Positions 43,935 through 51,418 of a stretch of DNA of 64,000 nt are shown one piece after another. The notes beneath the pieces were generated by a model. That model was given only the letters and a program-made list of their open reading frames with translations. It did no database searches and was not told the origin of the DNA. Position 1 is the stretch's first letter. The number at the start of each line of letters is the position of its first letter. The translations under genes and the position numbers were made by a program. Source of the DNA: Hufsiella ginkgonis (GTDB lineage Bacteria; Bacteroidota; Bacteroidia; Sphingobacteriales; Sphingobacteriaceae); the NCBI RefSeq assembly GCF_009834915.1, contig NZ_WVHS01000002.1:496001-560000 (forward strand), in the 5' to 3' direction.

Positions 43935-45074
43935 ATGAAAGCATTCTACGGAGACCTCCGTACAGGAATCCTTGGTGGTGGACAACTTGGACGCATGCTC
44001 ATCCAGGAAGCCATCAACTTTAACGTGAGCGTCGACATTCTCGATCCCGATCCTAACGCCCCCTGTAAAGACCTTTGTAACCGGTTCGTACAGGGATCGT
44101 TAACAGATTTCAGCACCGTATACAACTTCGGCAAAAACCTCGACCTCATCACCATAGAGATTGAAAAGGTAAACGTTGACGCCTTACAAAAGCTGGAGGA
44201 CGAAGGCGTACTCGTTTATCCCCAACCAAGGGTCATCCGGCTGATCCAGGATAAAGGACTGCAGAAAGAGTTTTTCAAACAAAATGATATTCCCACCTCC
44301 CCGTTCAGGCTATTCTCGTCGAGGCGGCACCTGGAGGCTGCGGGCGTTCCGTTCCCTTACATTCAGAAATTAAGGCGTGATGGTTATGATGGCCGTGGCG
44401 TTTATAAAGTATCCACCGCTGCAGACCTCAAGCAGGCCTTTGACGCCCCTAGCCTGGTGGAAGACTGGATCGAGTTCGATAAAGAAATCGCCGTAATCGT
44501 AGCCCGTAATTCGAAAGACGAGATTAAAACCTTTCCAACGGTTGAGATGGAATTCAACCCGGAGGCGAACCTGGTAGAGTTCCTGATATCGCCTTCTTCC
44601 CTCCCCAGGGAGGTGACCGATCGTGCGGAGGCCCTGGCAGTAAAAATCGCATCAGACCTGAAAATTACCGGTTTGCTGGCCGTAGAGATGTTCCTTACCA
44701 ACGACGGCACTATCCTGGTAAACGAACTGGCGCCCCGGCCGCATAACAGCGGGCACCACAGTATCGAGGGCAACAGGACATCGCAATTTGCGCAGCATCT
44801 TCGTGCGATATTCGGCCTGCCATTGGGCGACACCGCTTGCATTGGCAATGCCATCATGGTAAACCTGCTGGGAGAGCAGGGCTTTGAGGGGCTCGCAGAA
44901 TACGAAGGGCTGGATAAGATCCTAAAACTGGATGGAATTTATGTGCACCTGTACGGAAAGAAGTTTACCAAGCCGTTCCGGAAAATGGGACATGTAACCG
45001 TTATAGATGACGATCGTGATAACGCGATCAGCAAGGCACGATTGATACAGGACACCGTTAAAGTAAAAATCTAA
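43935..45074 (+). CDS. purK: 5-(carboxyamino)imidazole ribonucleotide synthase
   Basis: This 379-residue ATP-grasp enzyme converts aminoimidazole ribonucleotide, bicarbonate and ATP to N5-CAIR in purine synthesis. It starts with the typical GILGGGQLGRMLIQEA; the ATP-binding loop is YIQKLRRDGYDGRGV and the metal-binding end is LVNELAPRPHNSGH. Its length fits the family. It is 18 bases upstream of purE, the next enzyme of the pathway. Confidence 0.96.
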   Translation: MKAFYGDLRTGILGGGQLGRMLIQEAINFNVSVDILDPDPNAPCKDLCNRFVQGSLTDFSTVYNFGKNLDLITIEIEKVNVDALQKLEDEGVLVYPQPRVIRLIQDKGLQKEFFKQNDIPTSPFRLFSSRRHLEAAGVPFPYIQKLRRDGYDGRGVYKVSTAADLKQAFDAPSLVEDWIEFDKEIAVIVARNSKDEIKTFPTVEMEFNPEANLVEFLISPSSLPREVTDRAEALAVKIASDLKITGLLAVEMFLTNDGTILVNELAPRPHNSGHHSIEGNRTSQFAQHLRAIFGLPLGDTACIGNAIMVNLLGEQGFEGLAEYEGLDKILKLDGIYVHLYGKKFTKPFRKMGHVTVIDDDRDNAISKARLIQDTVKVKI

Positions 45075-45092
45075 CACCACTAACACAAAAAA

Positions 45093-45560
45093 ATGGTAGG
45101 CATCATCATGGGCAGTAAATCTGACCTCCACATTATGCAGGACGCGGCAGATATCTTGAAAGAATTACAGGTTCCTTACGAGTTGAACGTGGTATCAGCC
45201 CACCGCACCCCTGAAAAAATGTTTACCTATGCGCGGTCTGCCGCGGAGCGGGGCTTAAAAGTGATCATCGCCGGCGCGGGCGGAGCAGCTCATCTCCCGG
45301 GTATGGTAGCTTCGTTAACCACGCTACCGGTAATTGGCGTACCGGTAAAATCTTCGAACTCTATTGATGGCTGGGATTCTATCCTATCGATACTGCAAAT
45401 GCCCAATGGGGTTCCGGTGGCTACGGTCGCGCTGAATGCAGCAAAAAACGCCGGCATCCTGGCTGCTCAAATGCTGTCCATTGCCGACGATCAACTGGTT
45501 AACCGGTTAGCCGCCTTTAAAGACGAGCTAAGAAAGAAGGTGGAAGAGAACCCGATCTGA
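45093..45560 (+). CDS. purE: N5-carboxyaminoimidazole ribonucleotide mutase
   Basis: This 155-residue class I PurE converts N5-CAIR to CAIR. Family blocks are [15 protein letters not shown], the active-site SAHRTPEKM, and [12 protein letters not shown], followed by LPVIGVPV. It pairs with purK upstream in the two-step bicarbonate-using route. It is convergent with the YqgE gene, with two bases between stops. Confidence 0.96.
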   Translation: MVGIIMGSKSDLHIMQDAADILKELQVPYELNVVSAHRTPEKMFTYARSAAERGLKVIIAGAGGAAHLPGMVASLTTLPVIGVPVKSSNSIDGWDSILSILQMPNGVPVATVALNAAKNAGILAAQMLSIADDQLVNRLAAFKDELRKKVEENPI

Positions 45561-45562
45561 GA

Positions 45563-46126
45563 TTAATTCCACATAGGATTCTCGGGAAACTTGGCGATAT
45601 GCGCATAACGTGGACCAAGCCCTATCACCACTTCCTTCCACAAGTTTTCTTCATCATCGAGAAAAACGATGTCGTTATTGTAGTGGTTGGTAACCAGCCA
45701 CGAATTCTGCCCGATCTCCTGGTCTAGCTGTGCAACGCCCCAGCCGGAATATCCCATAAAAAACTTGATCTCGTGGGGTTCTACCTGCCCGCTGTTTACC
45801 AGCAGCTTGAGGGTTTCAAAATTTCCGCCCCAATAAATACCGTTACCAATCTCTTCGCCACTATTCATCCTGTCATAACACCGGTGGATAAAATGCAACG
45901 AATCACCTCCTACCGGCCCGCCAACAAACACCGCATGATCTGCTTCGGGGCATTCTTCGAGAATATCCCTTAGCAACAGGTTGCTGCGCTGGTTGAGCAC
46001 ATAGCCTACCGTTCCGTTTTCATCATGCTCGGTCAGTAGTACCACAGAACGCTTAAAATTGGGATCAAGCATGAACGGTTCGGACACCAATAAACCCGAT
46101 GTCCTGGGAGTGGTTGGATTTAACAT
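45563..46126 (-). CDS. YqgE/AlgH family protein
   Basis: This 187-residue protein has the family pattern: GLLVSEPFMLDPNFKRSVVL near the start, NGTVGYVLNQ, VFVGGPVGGDSLHF in the middle, and KFFMGYSGWGVAQLDQEI. Its molecular role is not settled; AlgH affects alginate synthesis indirectly in Pseudomonas. The ATG at 46126 is chosen over an upstream ATG at 46195 because the added 23 residues match nothing in the family. It is divergent from pdxH. Confidence 0.9.
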   Translation of the reverse strand: MLNPTTPRTSGLLVSEPFMLDPNFKRSVVLLTEHDENGTVGYVLNQRSNLLLRDILEECPEADHAVFVGGPVGGDSLHFIHRCYDRMNSGEEIGNGIYWGGNFETLKLLVNSGQVEPHEIKFFMGYSGWGVAQLDQEIGQNSWLVTNHYNNDIVFLDDEENLWKEVVIGLGPRYAHIAKFPENPMWN

Positions 46127-46264
46127 ATGGTTAAGTTGTTTACGCGGTAATAACAATAAATGATCACTATACCAAGTACGTAAAAATCGGGGCAAAAGTT
46201 TGTTTATGACGAAGCATCAACGCACCATTCGTCATATTTGTTAAGTTTGCATAAACTCTTCATA

Positions 46265-46918
46265 ATGGCACTTGACAATAAAATAATTGAAAATCTCCGC
46301 CGCGACTACCAGTCAGCTACACTTTCTGAAAAGGAAGTATCGCCCGATCCTTTTAACCAGTTTTCCCACTGGTTTTCGCAGGCGATGGAAAGCGGCCTGC
46401 ATGAGCCAAATGCCATGACGCTTGCAACCGCCACACATGATGGAAAACCCTCTGCCAGGATAGTGCTATTAAAAGGATTTAACCGCGATGGTCTCTTCTT
46501 CTACACTAACTACCTGAGCCGCAAAGGAAAGGAACTTTCTAAAAACCCGGTAGTAGCCCTCGTGTTTCATTGGGGAGAACTGGAGCGGCAGGTCCGCATT
46601 GAAGGTACGGTCGAGAAATTAAGTAAAGAAGAATCCGAAATATATTTCCATTCGCGGCCAAAAGGCAGCCAGGCCGGCGCCGTGGTTTCGCCGCAAAGCC
46701 AGGAAATTACCGACAGAGCGGCACTCGAAAATCAATGGGAAGCGCTAGAAGCAAAATATGCGGATAGCGAGATCCCTAAACCTGCCTATTGGGGAGGTTA
46801 TGTGGTTCGTCCCCAGGTGTTTGAATTCTGGCAAGGACGAAGCAACCGCCTTCACGACCGGATCGTTTACCGCAAAGCCGATAAAAAGAACTGGAAAATC
46901 ATACGCTTAGCACCATAA
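46265..46918 (+). CDS. pdxH: Pyridoxamine 5'-phosphate oxidase
   Basis: This 217-residue FMN enzyme oxidises pyridoxamine or pyridoxine 5'-phosphate to pyridoxal 5'-phosphate. Family blocks are PNAMTLATATHDGKPSARIV, LLKGFNRDGLFFYTNY, RKGKELSKNP, RQVRIEG, SRPKGSQAGAVVSPQS and the FMN-side end FEFWQGRSNRLHDR, ending in RLAP. The ATG at 46265 fits the family; an upstream TTG at 46238 is less likely. It is one base from nuoC. Confidence 0.95.
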   Translation: MALDNKIIENLRRDYQSATLSEKEVSPDPFNQFSHWFSQAMESGLHEPNAMTLATATHDGKPSARIVLLKGFNRDGLFFYTNYLSRKGKELSKNPVVALVFHWGELERQVRIEGTVEKLSKEESEIYFHSRPKGSQAGAVVSPQSQEITDRAALENQWEALEAKYADSEIPKPAYWGGYVVRPQVFEFWQGRSNRLHDRIVYRKADKKNWKIIRLAP

Positions 46919-46919
46919 G

Positions 46920-47420
46920 ATGAATTTCAATGACGTAAAAGTATTGATTGAAGAGAGGTTCGGTCCCGATGCTATCCTGGGAACAGAAGAAACCGGGTTA
47001 CAGCCTGCCCTCCTGGTCCAACCCGACCGAATCGCCGGTATCTGCACCGAACTAAGAGATAATCCCGCTACGTATTTCGACTTCCTGGCTTGCCTCACGG
47101 GAGTTGACCATGGTGCTGACGAACGGGCTTTTAGCGTGGTATACCACCTTTCTTCGATACCTTACAACACGCAGCTGGTCCTGAAAGTAAAAAAACAGGT
47201 TAACGAAACTTCCGGAGAAATGCCCTTTTTTGATACCGTATCCCCGGTTTGGAAAACCGCCGAATGGCATGAACGTGAGGCCTTCGACCTGCTTGGCATT
47301 TACTTCACCGGTCACCCGGACTTACGGCGGATCCTGCTTCCCGACGACTGGGAAGGCCACCCGTTACGAAAGGACTATGAAACGGCAGAATATTACAACG
47401 GAATTAAAATCGATTTCTGA
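46920..47420 (+). CDS. nuoC: NADH-quinone oxidoreductase subunit C
   Basis: This 166-residue 30-kDa complex I subunit belongs to the peripheral arm. The end carries the signature ERGAFDLLGI-like block (EREAFDLLGIYFTGHPDLRR), then ILLPDDWEGHPLRKDY. The N-terminal YFDFLACLTGVDHG is typical. It is one base after pdxH and 52 bases before nuoD. No nuoA, nuoB or nuoE-N genes are present on either side. Confidence 0.95.
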   Translation: MNFNDVKVLIEERFGPDAILGTEETGLQPALLVQPDRIAGICTELRDNPATYFDFLACLTGVDHGADERAFSVVYHLSSIPYNTQLVLKVKKQVNETSGEMPFFDTVSPVWKTAEWHEREAFDLLGIYFTGHPDLRRILLPDDWEGHPLRKDYETAEYYNGIKIDF

Positions 47421-47423
47421 GGG

Positions 47424-47472
47424 CTATCTGCGATTGGCTGATGGCCTTCAGCTGCTAGCTGACAGCTAAAAT
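47424..47472. repeat. Heptamer tract between nuoC and nuoD
   Basis: Seven 7-bp units (CTATCTG, CGATTGG, CTGATGG, CCTTCAG, CTGCTAG, CTGACAG, CTAAAAT) fill the whole gap from three bases after the nuoC stop to the nuoD ATG. The position leaves no Shine-Dalgarno-like sequence in front of nuoD. Confidence 0.65.
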
Positions 47473-48642
47473 ATGACACGTTACGAAGCCCTCCTATCCA
47501 ATATCGAGCCCCAGGAAATGATCCTGAACATGGGTCCCCAGCACCCCTCCACGCATGGCGTATTGCGTTTGGAGCTGATCACCGACGGCGAGATCGTAAA
47601 GGAGGTAATCCCGCATATAGGTTACCTGCACCGCTGTTTCGAAAAACATGCCGAGAACCTTACTTTCCAGCAAACTATTCCGTTTACCGATCGCATGGAC
47701 TACCTGGCGTCGATGAATAACAGCCACGCCTGGGCGATGGGCGTTGAACGTATGCTCGGTATCGACAAAGAGATTCCCAGGCGGGTGGAATATATCCGGG
47801 TGCTGGTTTGTGAACTGAACAGAATCGCGTCTCACCTGATAGCGGTGGGCACTTATGGCATCGACATCGGTGCTTTTACCCCGTTTCTCTGGTGCTTTCG
47901 CGACCGCGAACATATTATGGGCATGCTCGAATGGGCATCGGGTGCAAGAATGTTGTACAATTACATTTGGGTAGGCGGTTTATTTTATGATCTCCCGGTA
48001 GGGTTTGAAGAAAGATGCCGCGAATTCGTCGACTATTTTAAACCCAAAATGGTTGAGTTGAACCAGTTGTTAACGGATAACCAGATCTTTATTTCCAGGA
48101 CGGCGAATGTGGGCGTACTACCTGCCGATGTCGCCATCAATTACGGCTGCTCGGGACCTATGCTAAGAGGTTCGGGTATAAAATGGGATCTTCGCAGGGC
48201 GGATGAGTACTCGGCTTACCCCGAGCTGGAATTCGACATCCCGGTAGGCAAAGGCCTGATGGGCACCGTGGGCGACTGCTGGGACCGCTACAAAGTACGC
48301 ATCGACGAAATCGAACAATCGGTATTTGTCATCGAACAGTGCCTTGAACGGCTTCAAAAAGAACTGAAACGTACACCGGATTTCGATCCGCGCGGAAAAC
48401 TTCCCCGTAAGATCGTACCCAAAGCCCAGGATTTTTACGTTCGGGCAGAAAATCCCAAAGGAGAATTGGGCTTCTATTTCGTTTGCGATGGCAGAACAGA
48501 GATCCCTAAACGAGTTAAAGCCCGTGGACCGAGCTTTAACAATTTATCTGTGATCTCAGAAATTTCGAGGGGAGTGTTGATCGCCGACCTGGTAGCGATC
48601 ATCGGATCCATTGATATTGTACTGGGCGAAGTGGACCGCTAA
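47473..48642 (+). CDS. nuoD: NADH-quinone oxidoreductase subunit D
   Basis: This 389-residue 49-kDa subunit of complex I helps form the quinone site. It has [13 protein letters not shown] near the start, [15 protein letters not shown], and the end block [20 protein letters not shown] followed by SFNNL and DIVLGEVDR. The length is typical of the family. The gene ends the short nuoCD cluster and its stop overlaps the convergent protease gene by four bases. Confidence 0.96.
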   Translation: MTRYEALLSNIEPQEMILNMGPQHPSTHGVLRLELITDGEIVKEVIPHIGYLHRCFEKHAENLTFQQTIPFTDRMDYLASMNNSHAWAMGVERMLGIDKEIPRRVEYIRVLVCELNRIASHLIAVGTYGIDIGAFTPFLWCFRDREHIMGMLEWASGARMLYNYIWVGGLFYDLPVGFEERCREFVDYFKPKMVELNQLLTDNQIFISRTANVGVLPADVAINYGCSGPMLRGSGIKWDLRRADEYSAYPELEFDIPVGKGLMGTVGDCWDRYKVRIDEIEQSVFVIEQCLERLQKELKRTPDFDPRGKLPRKIVPKAQDFYVRAENPKGELGFYFVCDGRTEIPKRVKARGPSFNNLSVISEISRGVLIADLVAIIGSIDIVLGEVDR

Positions 48643-49736
48643 TGCTTGGCCGAATATGCCTTCACCATAAATACATACTTCTTCAGTTTATTGTACTGCT
48701 CATTGCGGCTCAGACCGGAAAGACTGTTTTTCTTACTGAGTACTAATTTATCGGTTAACGAGTCAGAAGGAATCGCCTCAATGGCCTTTAAAAGAAAGCT
48801 TGATTTGGTGGCAAATGCCGCACCTTCCATACTCGCCTGTTTAGCCTGGATCAAACCGATCACGTTACCCCGGTTGTCAATCAATGGTCCGCCGCTGTTT
48901 CCCGGGTTCACATCGATGGAAACCTGGTACTGCGTCGTATCACCCCGGTAGCCCGTCGACGCACTCAAGTAACCTTTTCCGTATACCTGGCTGTCACGGG
49001 GATAACCGACGGTAAACACATCTTCGGCCGGGCCGGATTCAGACTTCTTAATGAAATAAGGCAACGTCGTAAATGCCTTAAAATGCGGATCCGTGATCTG
49101 GAGAATGGCCACATCATAGGTAGCATCCGTATAAACTACCCTGCCTTTATATGATTCGCCGTCGCTGTTCTGAATATATACCGAATCAGCACCCTTTACG
49201 ATATGCAGGCCCGTGGCAATATAATTACCGGATAACGCAAAGCCCGTACCGCCGTAAGTACCTGGATTTACCGGGCCATGATTCAAGCGACTTTTAACAG
49301 AGCGTATTTCCCTGTCGGTCATCCTAAGCTTATCTTTAAAATCCTGGCTCAGCTGCACTAAATCGCTCTTGGTGGGGCTGAAAGTACCCGTATACAGCAA
49401 GGTAGAAAGCAGGGTGAACAACGCAACCGAAGCCGCAATCGCAAGATTAAAGCGATGTTTTGCCCATAATTTCTTTATGATCACCTCGTTGGGCGTAACC
49501 GAGCGCCTGATGGACGCAATATCCTGTTCGCTGTGGATATCCTCAAGGTCGGCAAGCAGCTGGTGCCGTTTGCCATAATCAGACAGCTGTTTCATAAAGT
49601 TGAAATGATTCACTACCAGTTGGTCGACGGCAGGGTCATTTTCGCGCAGCTGTTCAAAACGTTCACGATCTTCCGCAGACAGCTCGTCCCTGAAGTACGC
49701 CTCTGCCTTGTTGATCAAATCTGTTTCACTTTTCAT
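48639..49736 (-). CDS. Membrane protein joining an anti-sigma-like domain to a trypsin-like protease
   Basis: This 365-residue protein has an N-terminal cytoplasmic region that resembles an anti-sigma domain ([20 protein letters not shown]), one transmembrane helix at about 97-117, and a periplasmic S1C-type protease domain. The likely catalytic triad is H178 (ATGLHIV), D208 (ATYDVAIL) and S281 (NPGNSGGPL). No PDZ domain follows. It is 12 bases after the sigma factor gene, so a regulatory pair is expected: the protease part may sense envelope stress and the cytoplasmic part may hold the sigma factor. The joining of both functions is unusual; the anti-sigma role is inferred. Confidence 0.8.
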   Translation of the reverse strand: MKSETDLINKAEAYFRDELSAEDRERFEQLRENDPAVDQLVVNHFNFMKQLSDYGKRHQLLADLEDIHSEQDIASIRRSVTPNEVIIKKLWAKHRFNLAIAASVALFTLLSTLLYTGTFSPTKSDLVQLSQDFKDKLRMTDREIRSVKSRLNHGPVNPGTYGGTGFALSGNYIATGLHIVKGADSVYIQNSDGESYKGRVVYTDATYDVAILQITDPHFKAFTTLPYFIKKSESGPAEDVFTVGYPRDSQVYGKGYLSASTGYRGDTTQYQVSIDVNPGNSGGPLIDNRGNVIGLIQAKQASMEGAAFATKSSFLLKAIEAIPSDSLTDKLVLSKKNSLSGLSRNEQYNKLKKYVFMVKAYSAKH

Positions 49737-49748
49737 TCTTACGTGGTA

Positions 49749-50318
49749 TTAAACCTGGAAAAATAGCTTTTTCAGGCGCTGCAGGCATTTGTACTTCTGA
49801 TTTTTGGCGTTATCCGCGTTGGTGTAACCAAACTTCTCACAAATATCCTGCATGGAATTGTTGTGTATATAAAAATCTTCGATGATGGTTTTGCAGGGCT
49901 CCCCCAGCTTTCCAAGCGCAAGCCCCATCATCCTGAACTGTTCATCCTTTTCCTCGTGCTGCTCCAGGTCCTGTTCTACCGGGAGAATATCTTCGAAATC
50001 CCGGATAGATCCCGATTTCCGGGCCAGTAACGTTAGTTTCTTAAGCCATAATCGCCTTGCGACCGAATAAATGAACGTCTTTAGTTTACTGCTCAGTTCA
50101 AAATTACCCTGCTGAACTTTATTGTAAAGTACGATCACCGTCTCCTGGAAAATATCCTTCGCATCATCCTCATCACCATTGTTGGTAATCACTAACTGCA
50201 TCACCATCGGAAAATATGCCTTGTACAACTCATTTAATGTTTCCTTCGATCCATTTAAGAGACCGAAGACAAAATCACTATCTGTTGGCCCAGGCTTTTT
50301 AATCTCGTTTTTCACCAT
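49749..50318 (-). CDS. RNA polymerase sigma factor, ECF type
   Basis: This 189-residue sigma factor has region 2 (DIFQETVIVLYNKV, SKLKTFIYSVARRLWLKKL) and region 4 (PCKTIIEDFYIHNNSMQDIC, FGYTNADNAKNQKYKCLQRL). Regions 1.1 and 3 are absent, as in ECF sigmas. It forms an operon with the membrane protease that has an anti-sigma-like N-terminus. Its target promoters may be those of the mini-lipoproteins just upstream, where a shared GGTTAC...GTATY pattern is seen. Confidence 0.9.
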   Translation of the reverse strand: MVKNEIKKPGPTDSDFVFGLLNGSKETLNELYKAYFPMVMQLVITNNGDEDDAKDIFQETVIVLYNKVQQGNFELSSKLKTFIYSVARRLWLKKLTLLARKSGSIRDFEDILPVEQDLEQHEEKDEQFRMMGLALGKLGEPCKTIIEDFYIHNNSMQDICEKFGYTNADNAKNQKYKCLQRLKKLFFQV

Positions 50319-50445
50319 TAATACGCTACACTGCTCAATTGTAACCCAATGATAAAGAAAATATTTAAGGGCAAAACAGCAGGTTACCTTTTTTACAAAC
50401 GGCGTATCAATTCAAAAATCCGAACGACTTTAAAACTTAACGAAC

Positions 50446-50637
50446 ATGAAAAACACACTTAAACTTGCCTTCCTCGCAATGACAATCGCTTTAGGCGCAA
50501 TGGCCTGCGACCCACCCAACAACACCGGCACCCACCCCGGCGACTCTACTTCGGTAGATACTTCGGTGGTCGATTCCCTTAACCCCGATACAGCCCAGGT
50601 AGATACCGTGGGGATTGTAAAAAAAGACAGTATTTAA
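50446..50637 (+). CDS. Mini-lipoprotein 1, Asp/Ser/Thr-rich
   Basis: This 63-residue protein has a signal peptide with a lipobox (TIALGAMAC), then a tail rich in Asp, Ser, Thr and Val with repeated STSVDTSV-like and DSLNPDTAQVD segments. No fold is predicted. It is the first of three similar genes in a row. Its codon use is like the surrounding genes, unlike the next two copies. The function is unknown. Confidence 0.6.
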   Translation: MKNTLKLAFLAMTIALGAMACDPPNNTGTHPGDSTSVDTSVVDSLNPDTAQVDTVGIVKKDSI

Positions 50638-50780
50638 CTTTCAAAGCCAGCCGTCGGACCGGAAAGGGGCTTGAAAAAATCGAATTAAAAAAATAAAAAA
50701 AAATACATTTCACCGGGTTACCTTTTCGGTCCCGCGGTATTAAGCATTGAAACTTAGTTAAAATTACAAAGAAAAAACAC

Positions 50781-50987
50781 ATGAAAAATTCATTCAAATT
50801 CGGCTTCTTAGCTTTAGCGATCGCATTATCTGTAGCTGCTTGTAACTCTTCTAAAACTTCAGAAGGTAGTGCTGATTCTGACTCAATCGCCGCTGCTTCT
50901 GTTGATTCTATCGATTCTACTGCTTCCGCTACTGTTGATTCGGTTGATTCGACTGCAGACGCTGCAAAAGATTCAGTAAAACACTAA
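50781..50987 (+). CDS. Mini-lipoprotein 2, Asp/Ser-rich
   Basis: This 68-residue protein has a near-copy of the third gene's leader (MKNSFKFGFLALAIALSVAAC). After the lipid Cys comes a tail of DSxDSxA-type repeats (SADSDSIAAASVDSIDSTAS) ending in KDSVKH. The codons favour T-ending forms (TCT, GCT, GAT, ACT), unlike most genes of the window, suggesting high expression. A strong terminator follows it at 51004. The function is unknown. Confidence 0.65.
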   Translation: MKNSFKFGFLALAIALSVAACNSSKTSEGSADSDSIAAASVDSIDSTASATVDSVDSTADAAKDSVKH

Positions 50988-51003
50988 TCTTTCGAAAGAA
51001 ATT

Positions 51004-51033
51004 AAAAGCCGCTAAAACTTAGCGGCTTTTTTT
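51004..51033 (+). terminator. Terminator after mini-lipoprotein 2
   Basis: A 12-base perfect stem (AAAAGCCGCTAA paired to TTAGCGGCTTTT) with loop AAC is followed by TTT. It is 17 bases after the stop codon. Confidence 0.9.
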
Positions 51034-51114
51034 GTTAATATTTTATAATATATTGCAAATTTTACTATTTTCGCATAACTCACAATCAAACTCAACAAAC
51101 TCAAACAAAACAAC

Positions 51115-51309
51115 ATGAAAAATTTATTTAAATTCGGCTTTTTAGCTCTTGCTCTTTCTTTATCAGTTGCCGCTTGCAGCTCAAGCAAAACAGAAGCTGG
51201 CGCTGCTGATTCTGATTCAGTAACCGTTGATTCTTCAGCTACTATGACTGACTCGACCATGACTGATTCTACCACTATGGACTCTACTAAAACTGATTCT
51301 GTAAAATAA
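51115..51309 (+). CDS. Mini-lipoprotein 3, Asp/Ser/Thr-rich
   Basis: This 64-residue protein has the leader MKNLFKFGFLALALSLSVAAC, only a few residues from copy 2. Its tail is made of DSxxTDST-type repeats (TMTDSTMTDSTTMDSTKTD) ending in DSVK. Codon use is AT-rich and T-ending like copy 2. It has its own upstream region after the preceding terminator and its own terminator, so it is a separate unit. It is a paralogue of the two genes before it; the function is unknown. Confidence 0.65.
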   Translation: MKNLFKFGFLALALSLSVAACSSSKTEAGAADSDSVTVDSSATMTDSTMTDSTTMDSTKTDSVK

Positions 51310-51350
51310 TCAGGAACAGTTCTACTTACAACAGGTAGCCTGTAAACGCG

Positions 51351-51386
51351 AAAAACCGGTAAGCCCTATGCTTACCGGTTTTTTTT
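51351..51386. terminator. Bidirectional terminator between mini-lipoprotein 3 and the RND operon
   Basis: A 14-base perfect stem (AAAAACCGGTAAGC paired to GCTTACCGGTTTTT) with loop CCTAT is flanked by A and T runs on either side. It can stop the plus-strand mini-lipoprotein gene and the minus-strand RND gene, which ends at 51419. Confidence 0.9.
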
Positions 51387-51418
51387 ATTGGGAGTAACCG
51401 GGGTTGCCGGTTACTTTC

